Part shown: positions 36,972 to 45,312 of the stretch, piece by piece
Position numbering within the stretch: the first letter of the stretch is position 1
How the letters are laid out: the number at the start of each line of letters is the position of its first letter
Origin: an uncultured Gammaproteobacteria bacterium
GTDB taxonomy: Bacteria; Pseudomonadota; Gammaproteobacteria; PS1; Pseudothioglobaceae
DNA: 59,301 nucleotides
NCBI GenBank assembly: GCA_902509905.1
Contig: CABWZI010000009.1
Location: 1 to 59,301, forward strand
Direction: 5' to 3'
The notes under the pieces: generated by a model
What the model was told of the DNA's origin: nothing
Databases searched by the model: none
Seen by the model: the letters and a program-made list of their open reading frames with translations, nothing else
Program-made: the position numbers and the translations under genes

Positions 36972-38178
36972 ATGTATGGAGCTTGGAGATGTTCATCAAG
37001 CTATCGAAAATTATAAATCTGCCTTACTAATAAATAAAGATTATGCTGAGGCAAATAATAACTTAGGGCTCAGCTTAATGAGTATGGGGGAGAGAAAATT
37101 AGCATTAAGTTTTTATGAAAAAGCAATTCAAATTGATCCTAAATATGCCTCAGCATATCATAATCTAAGTGCCCTAAAAAGTTTTAGTAATGATGATGAT
37201 GAAATTGTTCAAATGCAATTATTGTCATCAGATATAAATACAAGTGACATTGATAAAGTGTATTTATTTTTTTCGTTAGCTAAGGTATTTGAAGATTTAG
37301 ATGATCATGAAAAATTATTTGAATATCTGAATCAAGGTAATTTACTCAGAAAAAAATTATTAAATTATTCAATCAGTGACGATAAAAAAAGGCATTTGTT
37401 AATAAAAAAAATGTTTAGCAAATCTACTAAAAATAATAGTAACCAATTATCTTTTAAAGAATCTAAACAAACGCCAATTTTTATTGTTGGAATGCCTCGT
37501 TCAGGAACTTCTTTAGTTGAGCAAATTCTTTCAAGTCATGGCGATGTCTTTGGTGCTGGTGAATTAACATTTGCAGGTGAGTATGCTATGACGATGTTGG
37601 CTCAAGCTAAACTTAATGGTGAGCATGGCTTTGACAACACTAGCTTTTCTCAAATGCGAAATTATTATTTAGATTCAATAAGTAGACTCAATTTTTCAGA
37701 AAAATTTGTCACTGACAAAATGCCTACAAACTTCGAATATATAGGATTTTTGATTTCTGCATTTCCTGAATCAAAGATTATTAATATAAAAAGAGATCCT
37801 AGAGCAACATGTTGGTCAATCTATAAATATTATTTCAGTGATAGAGGGAATGGATATGCTTATGATATGAATGATTTAGCATCATTCTATAGGCTTTATT
37901 CTGATTTGATGAATTTTTGGCACAATCTTTATCCTGAAAAAATTTATGATTTGACTTATGAAGAATTAACTATTAATCAGGAAGGTGAAACTAGAAAACT
38001 GCTTGACTTTTGTAATTTAGAATGGGATTGGAGTTGTATGGATTTTCATGAGAATAAGCGAGCTGTAAAAACAAAAAGTGCAGTTCAAGTTAGGCAAAAG
38101 ATATATCAAGGAAGCTCTGATTCATGGAAAAAATATATGTCTCATTTGCAACCTTTATTGAATCAACTGAGTCCTTAA
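35905..38178 (+). CDS. TPR-repeat sulfotransferase (TPR array member 3)
   Basis: 757 residues. The cap and roughly eleven TPR units fill residues 1-425; a helical linker follows, then a sulfotransferase domain from about residue 521 with VGMPRSGTSLVEQILSSHG (phosphosulfate loop), GAGEL and KRDPRATCWSIYKYYF (3'-phosphate binding). The first 355 residues and the 17 bases before the ATG are identical to array member 4, which carries a glycosyltransferase instead. Member 4 starts 11 bases after this stop. A PAPS-dependent transfer to a protein or glycan is likely; the acceptor is unknown. Confidence 0.92.
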   Translation: MSSKELSQLQVNSIIELFSNGLFKEALESISRLEKEYLDNPILFNISGACYAALGDLSEAVKNYEQAISINPSYYKAYFNLGNVFEELNQLDSAVLSYQRVIEIEPSYAEAHNNLGNVFRRLNQIDASIQSLEQAVTIKPDYVESHYSLGVIFQELGRFEEAVSCYKLILEYKPDFAEIHNNLGVVLQELGQTDKAINHLEKSLVLNPGFKEAHNNLGNIWRNAGKLAEAVESYIKAITIEPNYFEAQSNLGTTYHELNQLIDAERHYKKAIEINPNQVDMQYNLGLVLQSLEKFDESIEHYQKTLKINPGNADAHNNLGISFKELGQLDKGLKSFEKALEINPDYAEVHNNIGNVCMELGDVHQAIENYKSALLINKDYAEANNNLGLSLMSMGERKLALSFYEKAIQIDPKYASAYHNLSALKSFSNDDDEIVQMQLLSSDINTSDIDKVYLFFSLAKVFEDLDDHEKLFEYLNQGNLLRKKLLNYSISDDKKRHLLIKKMFSKSTKNNSNQLSFKESKQTPIFIVGMPRSGTSLVEQILSSHGDVFGAGELTFAGEYAMTMLAQAKLNGEHGFDNTSFSQMRNYYLDSISRLNFSEKFVTDKMPTNFEYIGFLISAFPESKIINIKRDPRATCWSIYKYYFSDRGNGYAYDMNDLASFYRLYSDLMNFWHNLYPEKIYDLTYEELTINQEGETRKLLDFCNLEWDWSCMDFHENKRAVKTKSAVQVRQKIYQGSSDSWKKYMSHLQPLLNQLSP

Positions 38179-39256
38179 TAAGCTGAATAATGTCGAGTAA
38201 AGAGCTATCTCAACTTCAGGTCAATTCTATTATTGAGCTCTTCTCTAATGGTTTGTTCAAAGAGGCCTTAGAAAGTATTTCTAGACTGGAAAAAGAGTAT
38301 TTAGATAATCCCATACTTTTTAATATTTCCGGCGCTTGTTATGCAGCCTTGGGTGATTTAAGTGAAGCAGTTAAAAATTATGAGCAAGCCATATCAATCA
38401 ATCCAAGTTATTACAAAGCCTATTTTAATCTTGGTAATGTATTTGAAGAGCTAAACCAACTTGATTCAGCAGTATTGAGCTATCAAAGGGTGATCGAAAT
38501 TGAACCGAGTTATGCTGAAGCTCATAATAATTTAGGCAATGTTTTCAGGCGCTTAAATCAAATTGATGCTTCGATTCAAAGTTTAGAACAAGCTGTTACT
38601 ATTAAACCAGATTATGTCGAATCTCATTATAGTCTTGGTGTGATTTTTCAGGAGCTTGGCAGGTTTGAGGAGGCAGTGAGCTGTTATAAGCTTATACTAG
38701 AATATAAACCAGATTTTGCTGAGATACACAATAATCTAGGAGTAGTGCTTCAGGAGTTGGGGCAAACCGATAAAGCGATCAACCATCTTGAGAAATCTTT
38801 AGTCTTAAATCCAGGATTTAAGGAGGCTCACAATAATCTTGGCAATATATGGAGGAATGCTGGTAAATTAGCAGAGGCAGTTGAATCTTATATTAAAGCC
38901 ATAACAATTGAACCAAACTATTTTGAAGCTCAATCTAACCTAGGGACAACTTACCATGAGTTGAATCAGTTGATTGATGCAGAGAGACATTATAAAAAAG
39001 CGATTGAAATTAATCCAAATCAAGTAGATATGCAATATAACCTTGGATTAGTCCTGCAGAGTCTTGAGAAATTTGATGAATCAATTGAACATTATCAGAA
39101 GACCTTAAAAATTAATCCAGGAAATGCTGATGCTCATAATAATTTGGGAATATCGTTTAAGGAGTTAGGCCAACTAGATAAAGGATTAAAAAGTTTTGAA
39201 AAAGCGCTAGAAATTAATCCAGATTATGCTGAGGTTCACAATAATATTGGTAATGT
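38173..39256 (+). repeat. Direct repeat A, copy 2 (1,084 bp)
   Basis: Second copy of the repeat at 35888-36971. It begins inside the last codons and stop of the preceding sulfotransferase gene and continues through codon 356 of the TPR-glycosyltransferase gene. After its end the two genes differ completely at base level, while the reading frame stays TPR-coding in both. Confidence 0.93.
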
Positions 39257-41000
39257 TTTTAGGATTTTAGGTAAATTTGAAGAGTCTATTGATTGTTATG
39301 AAAAAACTCTTTCCATAAAGCCAGATTACTTTGAAGCTCAAAATAATCTTGGCATTATTCTTATGCAACTAGGTAGACTAAATATGGCTAAAGAAATTTT
39401 TTCATCCTTAATACAATTGAAGTCAGACTACGCTGAAGCTTATTCCAATTTAGGTATTGTTCTTAATGCTCTTGGAGACCTTGATTCTTCACTTAAATGC
39501 TATGATCAAGCAATTTCTATTAAACCTAATTTAGCTCAAGCTTATTCTAATCGAGGTAATCTAATGATAGATTTAAACAATCGATTAGAAGCTGTTGAAA
39601 GCTTCAAAGAGGCATATAAATTAGAACCTGTGACTTCATTTAATTTAGGTAATCTTCTCCACTCTAAATTACATCTTTGTATTTGGGATGATTTGAAAAA
39701 CTCTCTTGATGAGATTAAAAAATATATCTATCAAAATAAAAAAGTTGTTGATCCCTTTCCTCTTCTTTCATTAATTGATGATCCTGAGCTTCATCAAAAA
39801 GCATCTCAAATTTATACTGATGATAAGTATCCTATGAATTTTGATTTACCTCAAATATCTAAATATCCAAAGCATCAAAAAATTCGTATTGGATATTTTT
39901 CTGCTGACTTTAGAATTCATCCTGTTGCTAATTTAACAGCAGAGCTTTATGAAATTCATGACAGAGATCAATTTGAGATTCATGCTTTTTCTTTTGGCCC
40001 CGATACAAATGATGAAATGAATTTAAGGATTAAGGCGGGTGTTGATTTTTTTCACGATGTTCAGTCAATATCTCATACTGAAGTTGCTCAGCTTGCACGT
40101 TCTCTAGAGCTTGATATTGCCATTGATTTAGGTGGTTTTACTCAAGACAATAGAACTGGAATATTTGCTATGAAGGCAGCACCAATTCAAGTTAATTATT
40201 TAGGCTATTCCAGTACTATGGGAGCAGATTATATGGATTATATAATAGCTGATAAGACCCTTATACCAGAAGATAAAAAGCAATACTACACTGAAAAGAT
40301 TGCCTATCTACCTGATAGTTTTATGGTTAATGATACTAAAAATAAGATATCAAAAATGAACTTCACTAGAAAGGAGGCTGGATTGCCAAGTAAAGGCTTT
40401 ATTTTTAGTTGTTTTAATCATCACTATAAGATTACCCCTTCAGTTTTTACTAGCTGGATGAAAATACTCTCTAAGGTTGAAGGAAGTATTTTATGGCTAA
40501 GTGATGGTAATGAAACAGGCATTCATAATCTCAGAAAAGAAGCAAAAAAACATGGTGTAGATAGTGATCGTTTGTTTTTTGCACCTCGTTTAGAATTGAG
40601 AGAGGATCATTTGAATAGAATCAAGCTGGCCAATCTCTTTCTTGATACGCTTCCATATAATGCACACGCAACTACTAGTGATGCACTTCAGGCAGGTTTG
40701 CCAGTATTGACGTGTATTGGAGAATCTTTTGCTAGCAGAGTAGCTGCAAGTTTAATAAACTCTGTTGGTCTATCTGAACTCATTGTTAAGACAAATAAAC
40801 AATATGAAAAAATAGCAATTGATTTGGCAACAAAACCTTTAAAAATGAAAAACATTAAAGATAAACTAGAGAAAAATCTAATAAGCTCTCCACTATATGA
40901 TACTCCTCTATATGTAAAACAGATTGAAAGAGCATATCTAACAATGTATAAAAGATATCAGGAAGAAAAATCTCCTGAACATATTTATGTTGAACTCTAG
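38190..41000 (+). CDS. TPR-repeat O-GlcNAc-transferase-like protein (TPR array member 4)
   Basis: 936 residues. The cap and about 13-14 TPR units (1-475) are followed by a GT41 (OGT/SPINDLY) catalytic region from about residue 485. It contains IGYFSADFRIHPVANL (matching the N-catalytic His region), LDIAIDLGGFTQDNR, IQVNYLGYSSTMGADYMDY, FSCFNHHYKITPSVF (the UDP-contacting Lys region) and HATTSDALQAGLPVLTC (sugar-nucleotide site). It probably moves a sugar from a nucleotide sugar to Ser/Thr of proteins, or another acceptor. Its N-terminus is shared with member 3 and its enzyme domain with member 5, so it is a mosaic of both neighbours. Confidence 0.92.
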   Translation: MSSKELSQLQVNSIIELFSNGLFKEALESISRLEKEYLDNPILFNISGACYAALGDLSEAVKNYEQAISINPSYYKAYFNLGNVFEELNQLDSAVLSYQRVIEIEPSYAEAHNNLGNVFRRLNQIDASIQSLEQAVTIKPDYVESHYSLGVIFQELGRFEEAVSCYKLILEYKPDFAEIHNNLGVVLQELGQTDKAINHLEKSLVLNPGFKEAHNNLGNIWRNAGKLAEAVESYIKAITIEPNYFEAQSNLGTTYHELNQLIDAERHYKKAIEINPNQVDMQYNLGLVLQSLEKFDESIEHYQKTLKINPGNADAHNNLGISFKELGQLDKGLKSFEKALEINPDYAEVHNNIGNVFRILGKFEESIDCYEKTLSIKPDYFEAQNNLGIILMQLGRLNMAKEIFSSLIQLKSDYAEAYSNLGIVLNALGDLDSSLKCYDQAISIKPNLAQAYSNRGNLMIDLNNRLEAVESFKEAYKLEPVTSFNLGNLLHSKLHLCIWDDLKNSLDEIKKYIYQNKKVVDPFPLLSLIDDPELHQKASQIYTDDKYPMNFDLPQISKYPKHQKIRIGYFSADFRIHPVANLTAELYEIHDRDQFEIHAFSFGPDTNDEMNLRIKAGVDFFHDVQSISHTEVAQLARSLELDIAIDLGGFTQDNRTGIFAMKAAPIQVNYLGYSSTMGADYMDYIIADKTLIPEDKKQYYTEKIAYLPDSFMVNDTKNKISKMNFTRKEAGLPSKGFIFSCFNHHYKITPSVFTSWMKILSKVEGSILWLSDGNETGIHNLRKEAKKHGVDSDRLFFAPRLELREDHLNRIKLANLFLDTLPYNAHATTSDALQAGLPVLTCIGESFASRVAASLINSVGLSELIVKTNKQYEKIAIDLATKPLKMKNIKDKLEKNLISSPLYDTPLYVKQIERAYLTMYKRYQEEKSPEHIYVEL

Positions 41001-41273
41001 AAAGAAAAAAACCAATACTTTAAAATGTAGAAATGAATAATTTAAATAATCAAACCAATTTAAGTAGAGAGCAGATTGATTCAATTATGGCGCTTTACAC
41101 AAGTGGCCAATTTGATAATGCTATAAAGAGAATTAAAGAGCTCAATGAACAGCATCCAAATGTACCTTTACTCTTTAATATTCTTGGTGCATGCTATAAA
41201 GCAATTGGTGAAATAGATGGTGCATTACAGATGTTTGAGGTTGCAACAAAAATCAAACCAGATTATGCTGAAG
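39644..41273 (+). repeat. Direct repeat B, copy 1 (1,630 bp)
   Basis: Identical by reading to 42193-43822 (offset 2,549). It spans the whole glycosyltransferase domain of member 4, the 32-base intergenic gap, and the first 80 codons of member 5. It therefore couples a catalytic end with the next gene's N-terminal cap in one block. Confidence 0.93.
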
Positions 41274-43549
41274 TCCACAATAATCTTGGAATCACCTTGT
41301 TGCAAATAAAAAAAATTGAAGAAGCTATAAAAAGTTTTAAAATTGCAATTTCCCACATGCCGAATTTTTATGATGCATATTATAATCTTGGATTGGCATA
41401 TAAGCAAAACGGACAGTTAACAGACGCTGAACTAAATTTCAGAAGAGTGATTGAACATAAACCTGACTCAGCCAAAGCTCATAATAATTTAGGAACAACT
41501 TTGCAAGAACTTGGACAGTTAAATTTCGCAATTGAGAGCTTTAATCAAGCAATAATTATTAATCCAAATTATGCTGAAGCATTCAATAATCTTGGGACAA
41601 CTCTCAAAGATTTAGGGCAACTAGATGAGGCTAATATAAATTTTAAAAAGGCAATTGAAGTTAATCCAGATTTTTATATTGCATACTATAATTATGGTAC
41701 GACTCTCATAGATTTAAGTCGTAACCTTGAAGCAATTGAAAGTTTTAAAAAAGCTATTTCAATTAATTCTAACTATCCTGAGGCATACAATAATCTAGGT
41801 ATAGCTTTTAAGGGTGAAAAACAAACTAAAAATGCACTTAAAAGCTTTGAAAAGGCGATCTCCATCAAAACTGATTATGCTGAAGCTCATAATAATCTTG
41901 GCCTAGTTTTTATGAATCTTGGACAAATGAATGAAGCTCAAAAGTCATTCGAAACTGCACTTCAATTCAAACCAGATTATGCCTATGCCTATAATAATTT
42001 TGGTTCTGTTCTTAAGCAGATTGGAAAGTTTTCTAACTCAATCATTTATTATAAAAAGGCTCTTCAAATCAATCCTGATTTTTTTGAAGCACATAATAAT
42101 TTAGGTAACGCTTATAAATACTTGAAGCGACACAATGAGTCCCTAGATTGCTATAAGACTACTTATAGAATTAAACCAGATGCCGATTATATTTTAGGTA
42201 ATCTTCTCCACTCTAAATTACATCTTTGTATTTGGGATGATTTGAAAAACTCTCTTGATGAGATTAAAAAATATATCTATCAAAATAAAAAAGTTGTTGA
42301 TCCCTTTCCTCTTCTTTCATTAATTGATGATCCTGAGCTTCATCAAAAAGCATCTCAAATTTATACTGATGATAAGTATCCTATGAATTTTGATTTACCT
42401 CAAATATCTAAATATCCAAAGCATCAAAAAATTCGTATTGGATATTTTTCTGCTGACTTTAGAATTCATCCTGTTGCTAATTTAACAGCAGAGCTTTATG
42501 AAATTCATGACAGAGATCAATTTGAGATTCATGCTTTTTCTTTTGGCCCCGATACAAATGATGAAATGAATTTAAGGATTAAGGCGGGTGTTGATTTTTT
42601 TCACGATGTTCAGTCAATATCTCATACTGAAGTTGCTCAGCTTGCACGTTCTCTAGAGCTTGATATTGCCATTGATTTAGGTGGTTTTACTCAAGACAAT
42701 AGAACTGGAATATTTGCTATGAAGGCAGCACCAATTCAAGTTAATTATTTAGGCTATTCCAGTACTATGGGAGCAGATTATATGGATTATATAATAGCTG
42801 ATAAGACCCTTATACCAGAAGATAAAAAGCAATACTACACTGAAAAGATTGCCTATCTACCTGATAGTTTTATGGTTAATGATACTAAAAATAAGATATC
42901 AAAAATGAACTTCACTAGAAAGGAGGCTGGATTGCCAAGTAAAGGCTTTATTTTTAGTTGTTTTAATCATCACTATAAGATTACCCCTTCAGTTTTTACT
43001 AGCTGGATGAAAATACTCTCTAAGGTTGAAGGAAGTATTTTATGGCTAAGTGATGGTAATGAAACAGGCATTCATAATCTCAGAAAAGAAGCAAAAAAAC
43101 ATGGTGTAGATAGTGATCGTTTGTTTTTTGCACCTCGTTTAGAATTGAGAGAGGATCATTTGAATAGAATCAAGCTGGCCAATCTCTTTCTTGATACGCT
43201 TCCATATAATGCACACGCAACTACTAGTGATGCACTTCAGGCAGGTTTGCCAGTATTGACGTGTATTGGAGAATCTTTTGCTAGCAGAGTAGCTGCAAGT
43301 TTAATAAACTCTGTTGGTCTATCTGAACTCATTGTTAAGACAAATAAACAATATGAAAAAATAGCAATTGATTTGGCAACAAAACCTTTAAAAATGAAAA
43401 ACATTAAAGATAAACTAGAGAAAAATCTAATAAGCTCTCCACTATATGATACTCCTCTATATGTAAAACAGATTGAAAGAGCATATCTAACAATGTATAA
43501 AAGATATCAGGAAGAAAAATCTCCTGAACATATTTATGTTGAACTCTAG
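41033..43549 (+). CDS. TPR-repeat O-GlcNAc-transferase-like protein (TPR array member 5)
   Basis: 838 residues. The cap (NEQHPNVPLLFNILGACYKA, residues 35-54) and about 10 TPR units precede a GT41 domain starting near residue 387. That domain is identical to the one in member 4 down to the C-terminal PEHIYVEL. The TPR units between residues 81 and 386 are unique. The first 80 residues are identical to those of member 6. Same catalytic motifs as in member 4. A different superhelix on the same enzyme suggests a different target with the same sugar chemistry (inference). Confidence 0.92.
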   Translation: MNNLNNQTNLSREQIDSIMALYTSGQFDNAIKRIKELNEQHPNVPLLFNILGACYKAIGEIDGALQMFEVATKIKPDYAEVHNNLGITLLQIKKIEEAIKSFKIAISHMPNFYDAYYNLGLAYKQNGQLTDAELNFRRVIEHKPDSAKAHNNLGTTLQELGQLNFAIESFNQAIIINPNYAEAFNNLGTTLKDLGQLDEANINFKKAIEVNPDFYIAYYNYGTTLIDLSRNLEAIESFKKAISINSNYPEAYNNLGIAFKGEKQTKNALKSFEKAISIKTDYAEAHNNLGLVFMNLGQMNEAQKSFETALQFKPDYAYAYNNFGSVLKQIGKFSNSIIYYKKALQINPDFFEAHNNLGNAYKYLKRHNESLDCYKTTYRIKPDADYILGNLLHSKLHLCIWDDLKNSLDEIKKYIYQNKKVVDPFPLLSLIDDPELHQKASQIYTDDKYPMNFDLPQISKYPKHQKIRIGYFSADFRIHPVANLTAELYEIHDRDQFEIHAFSFGPDTNDEMNLRIKAGVDFFHDVQSISHTEVAQLARSLELDIAIDLGGFTQDNRTGIFAMKAAPIQVNYLGYSSTMGADYMDYIIADKTLIPEDKKQYYTEKIAYLPDSFMVNDTKNKISKMNFTRKEAGLPSKGFIFSCFNHHYKITPSVFTSWMKILSKVEGSILWLSDGNETGIHNLRKEAKKHGVDSDRLFFAPRLELREDHLNRIKLANLFLDTLPYNAHATTSDALQAGLPVLTCIGESFASRVAASLINSVGLSELIVKTNKQYEKIAIDLATKPLKMKNIKDKLEKNLISSPLYDTPLYVKQIERAYLTMYKRYQEEKSPEHIYVEL

Positions 43550-43822
43550 AAAGAAAAAAACCAATACTTTAAAATGTAGAAATGAATAATTTAAATAATC
43601 AAACCAATTTAAGTAGAGAGCAGATTGATTCAATTATGGCGCTTTACACAAGTGGCCAATTTGATAATGCTATAAAGAGAATTAAAGAGCTCAATGAACA
43701 GCATCCAAATGTACCTTTACTCTTTAATATTCTTGGTGCATGCTATAAAGCAATTGGTGAAATAGATGGTGCATTACAGATGTTTGAGGTTGCAACAAAA
43801 ATCAAACCAGATTATGCTGAAG
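42193..43822 (+). repeat. Direct repeat B, copy 2 (1,630 bp)
   Basis: Second copy of 39644-41273: glycosyltransferase domain of member 5, the 32-base gap, and the first 80 codons of member 6. Divergence begins abruptly after DYAE in the third TPR helix. Confidence 0.93.
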
Positions 43823-45258
43823 CTTTTTTTAATTTAGCATTAATTTATAATGAATTGAATCAAATTGATAATGCTTTGGCCTTCTATAATAGAGCATTAG
43901 AGGTTAATCCTAAATATTCTGAAGCGCATAATAATCTTGGTATTATATATTTGAATTCTAAAAATTTTAATAAAGCTGAAGAGCATTTTAATATTGCAAT
44001 TTCTTTAAATAATGATTTTGCTGAGGCACATAATAATTTAGGTTCCACATTCCAGGAATCGAATCAAATTGAAAAAGCTTTAGTAAGTTATGAGAGAGCT
44101 ATTGCTTTGAAGCCAAACTATGCTCAAGCTCAAAATAATTTAGGGATATTACACCAAAAAATTGGTGATAATAATGCTGCTTTATTGTGCTATGAAAATG
44201 CAATATTGAGTGAATCAAGTTATTCTGAAGCTCATCATAATTTAAGCTTAATTAAAAAATACTCAGAAGGGGATGAGCAAATAATTCAGATGCTCTCTCT
44301 AACAAATTCTGATAAATTGAATAAATCTGAAAAGTCACGCATTTTTTTTGCTTTAGCCAAGGCTCATGAAGATTTAAATCAAAAAGAAGATTTTTTTAAG
44401 TTTTTACATGAAGGAAATAGCCTCCGCAAAGAAGACCTAAGTTTTTCATATATTGATTCTGAAAAAAATTATAATCCCTTTATTAAAGAACTTTTTAAAG
44501 AACAAATTCCTGCTAATTTTAGGAATAAAAATAGTTTTTCTAATATAAGGCCAATTTTTATTGTTGGCATGCCTCGTTCAGGAACTTCACTTGTTGAGCA
44601 AATTTTATCAAGTCATGAAAAAGTCTATGGGGCAGGAGAGCTTTATAATTTGACAGAAATTCTTGTTCCAGTCTTGCAAGACCATATAAAAGATGTCAAT
44701 AAAAAACTGACTGAAGAAAAGATAATTTCAATAGGTGAAGAGTATCTAGAGAAATTAAATAATCTTAATGTAGATAAAAAAATAATCACTGATAAATGGC
44801 CTCTAAATTTTCGACATATTGGGTTCATCTTATCTGCTTTTCCGCAAGCAAAAATTATTAATTTGAGTCGTAATCCAATTGCAACTTGCTGGTCAATTTA
44901 TAAACATTATTTTGGAAATAATGGGAATGGTTGGTCATATGATTTTGATGATATTATAAAATTTTATGACGCATATTTAGATCTTATGAGCTACTGGAAT
45001 GAGTTATATCCAAAAAAAATATATAACATTGTTTATGAAGATTTAACAGCTAACCAAAAACGAGAAACTCAAAAGTTGTTGGATTATTGTGATTTAGATT
45101 GGGATGAGAAATGTTTGGAATTTCATAAAAATAAACGTATTGTTGAAACTGCGAGCGCAACACAGGTGAGAAAGAAAATGTACCAAGGCAGCTCCAATGA
45201 GTGGAAAAAGTATAAAGAATTCTTAAAACCATTAACCAATCATTTTGGAAAAAATTAA
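43582..45258 (+). CDS. TPR-repeat sulfotransferase (TPR array member 6)
   Basis: 558 residues. The first 80 residues are identical to member 5; TPR units continue to about residue 225. The sulfotransferase domain starts near residue 323 with VGMPRSGTSLVEQILSSHE, then GAGELYNLTEI and SRNPIATCWSIYKHYFGN for 3'-phosphate binding. It is related to, but clearly diverged from, the sulfotransferase ends of members 1 and 3. It is the last gene of the array, 54 bases before rluD. Confidence 0.92.
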   Translation: MNNLNNQTNLSREQIDSIMALYTSGQFDNAIKRIKELNEQHPNVPLLFNILGACYKAIGEIDGALQMFEVATKIKPDYAEAFFNLALIYNELNQIDNALAFYNRALEVNPKYSEAHNNLGIIYLNSKNFNKAEEHFNIAISLNNDFAEAHNNLGSTFQESNQIEKALVSYERAIALKPNYAQAQNNLGILHQKIGDNNAALLCYENAILSESSYSEAHHNLSLIKKYSEGDEQIIQMLSLTNSDKLNKSEKSRIFFALAKAHEDLNQKEDFFKFLHEGNSLRKEDLSFSYIDSEKNYNPFIKELFKEQIPANFRNKNSFSNIRPIFIVGMPRSGTSLVEQILSSHEKVYGAGELYNLTEILVPVLQDHIKDVNKKLTEEKIISIGEEYLEKLNNLNVDKKIITDKWPLNFRHIGFILSAFPQAKIINLSRNPIATCWSIYKHYFGNNGNGWSYDFDDIIKFYDAYLDLMSYWNELYPKKIYNIVYEDLTANQKRETQKLLDYCDLDWDEKCLEFHKNKRIVETASATQVRKKMYQGSSNEWKKYKEFLKPLTNHFGKN

Positions 45259-45312
45259 AATTTATAAAGCTAGTTTTCAATTTATTCTAGAACCATATCT
45301 GAGATTTCATAT

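Noticed and set aside
35888-43822. Insertion sequences as the cause of the long direct repeats
   Set aside because: No transposase, terminal inverted repeats or target duplications are visible; the repeat ends lie inside TPR codons and at gene leaders.
33247-45258. Regular spacing of similar short motifs suggesting a CRISPR or minisatellite
   Set aside because: The period is about 102 bases, matches 34-codon TPR units, stays in frame, and the units vary at the protein level; there are no spacers or cas genes.
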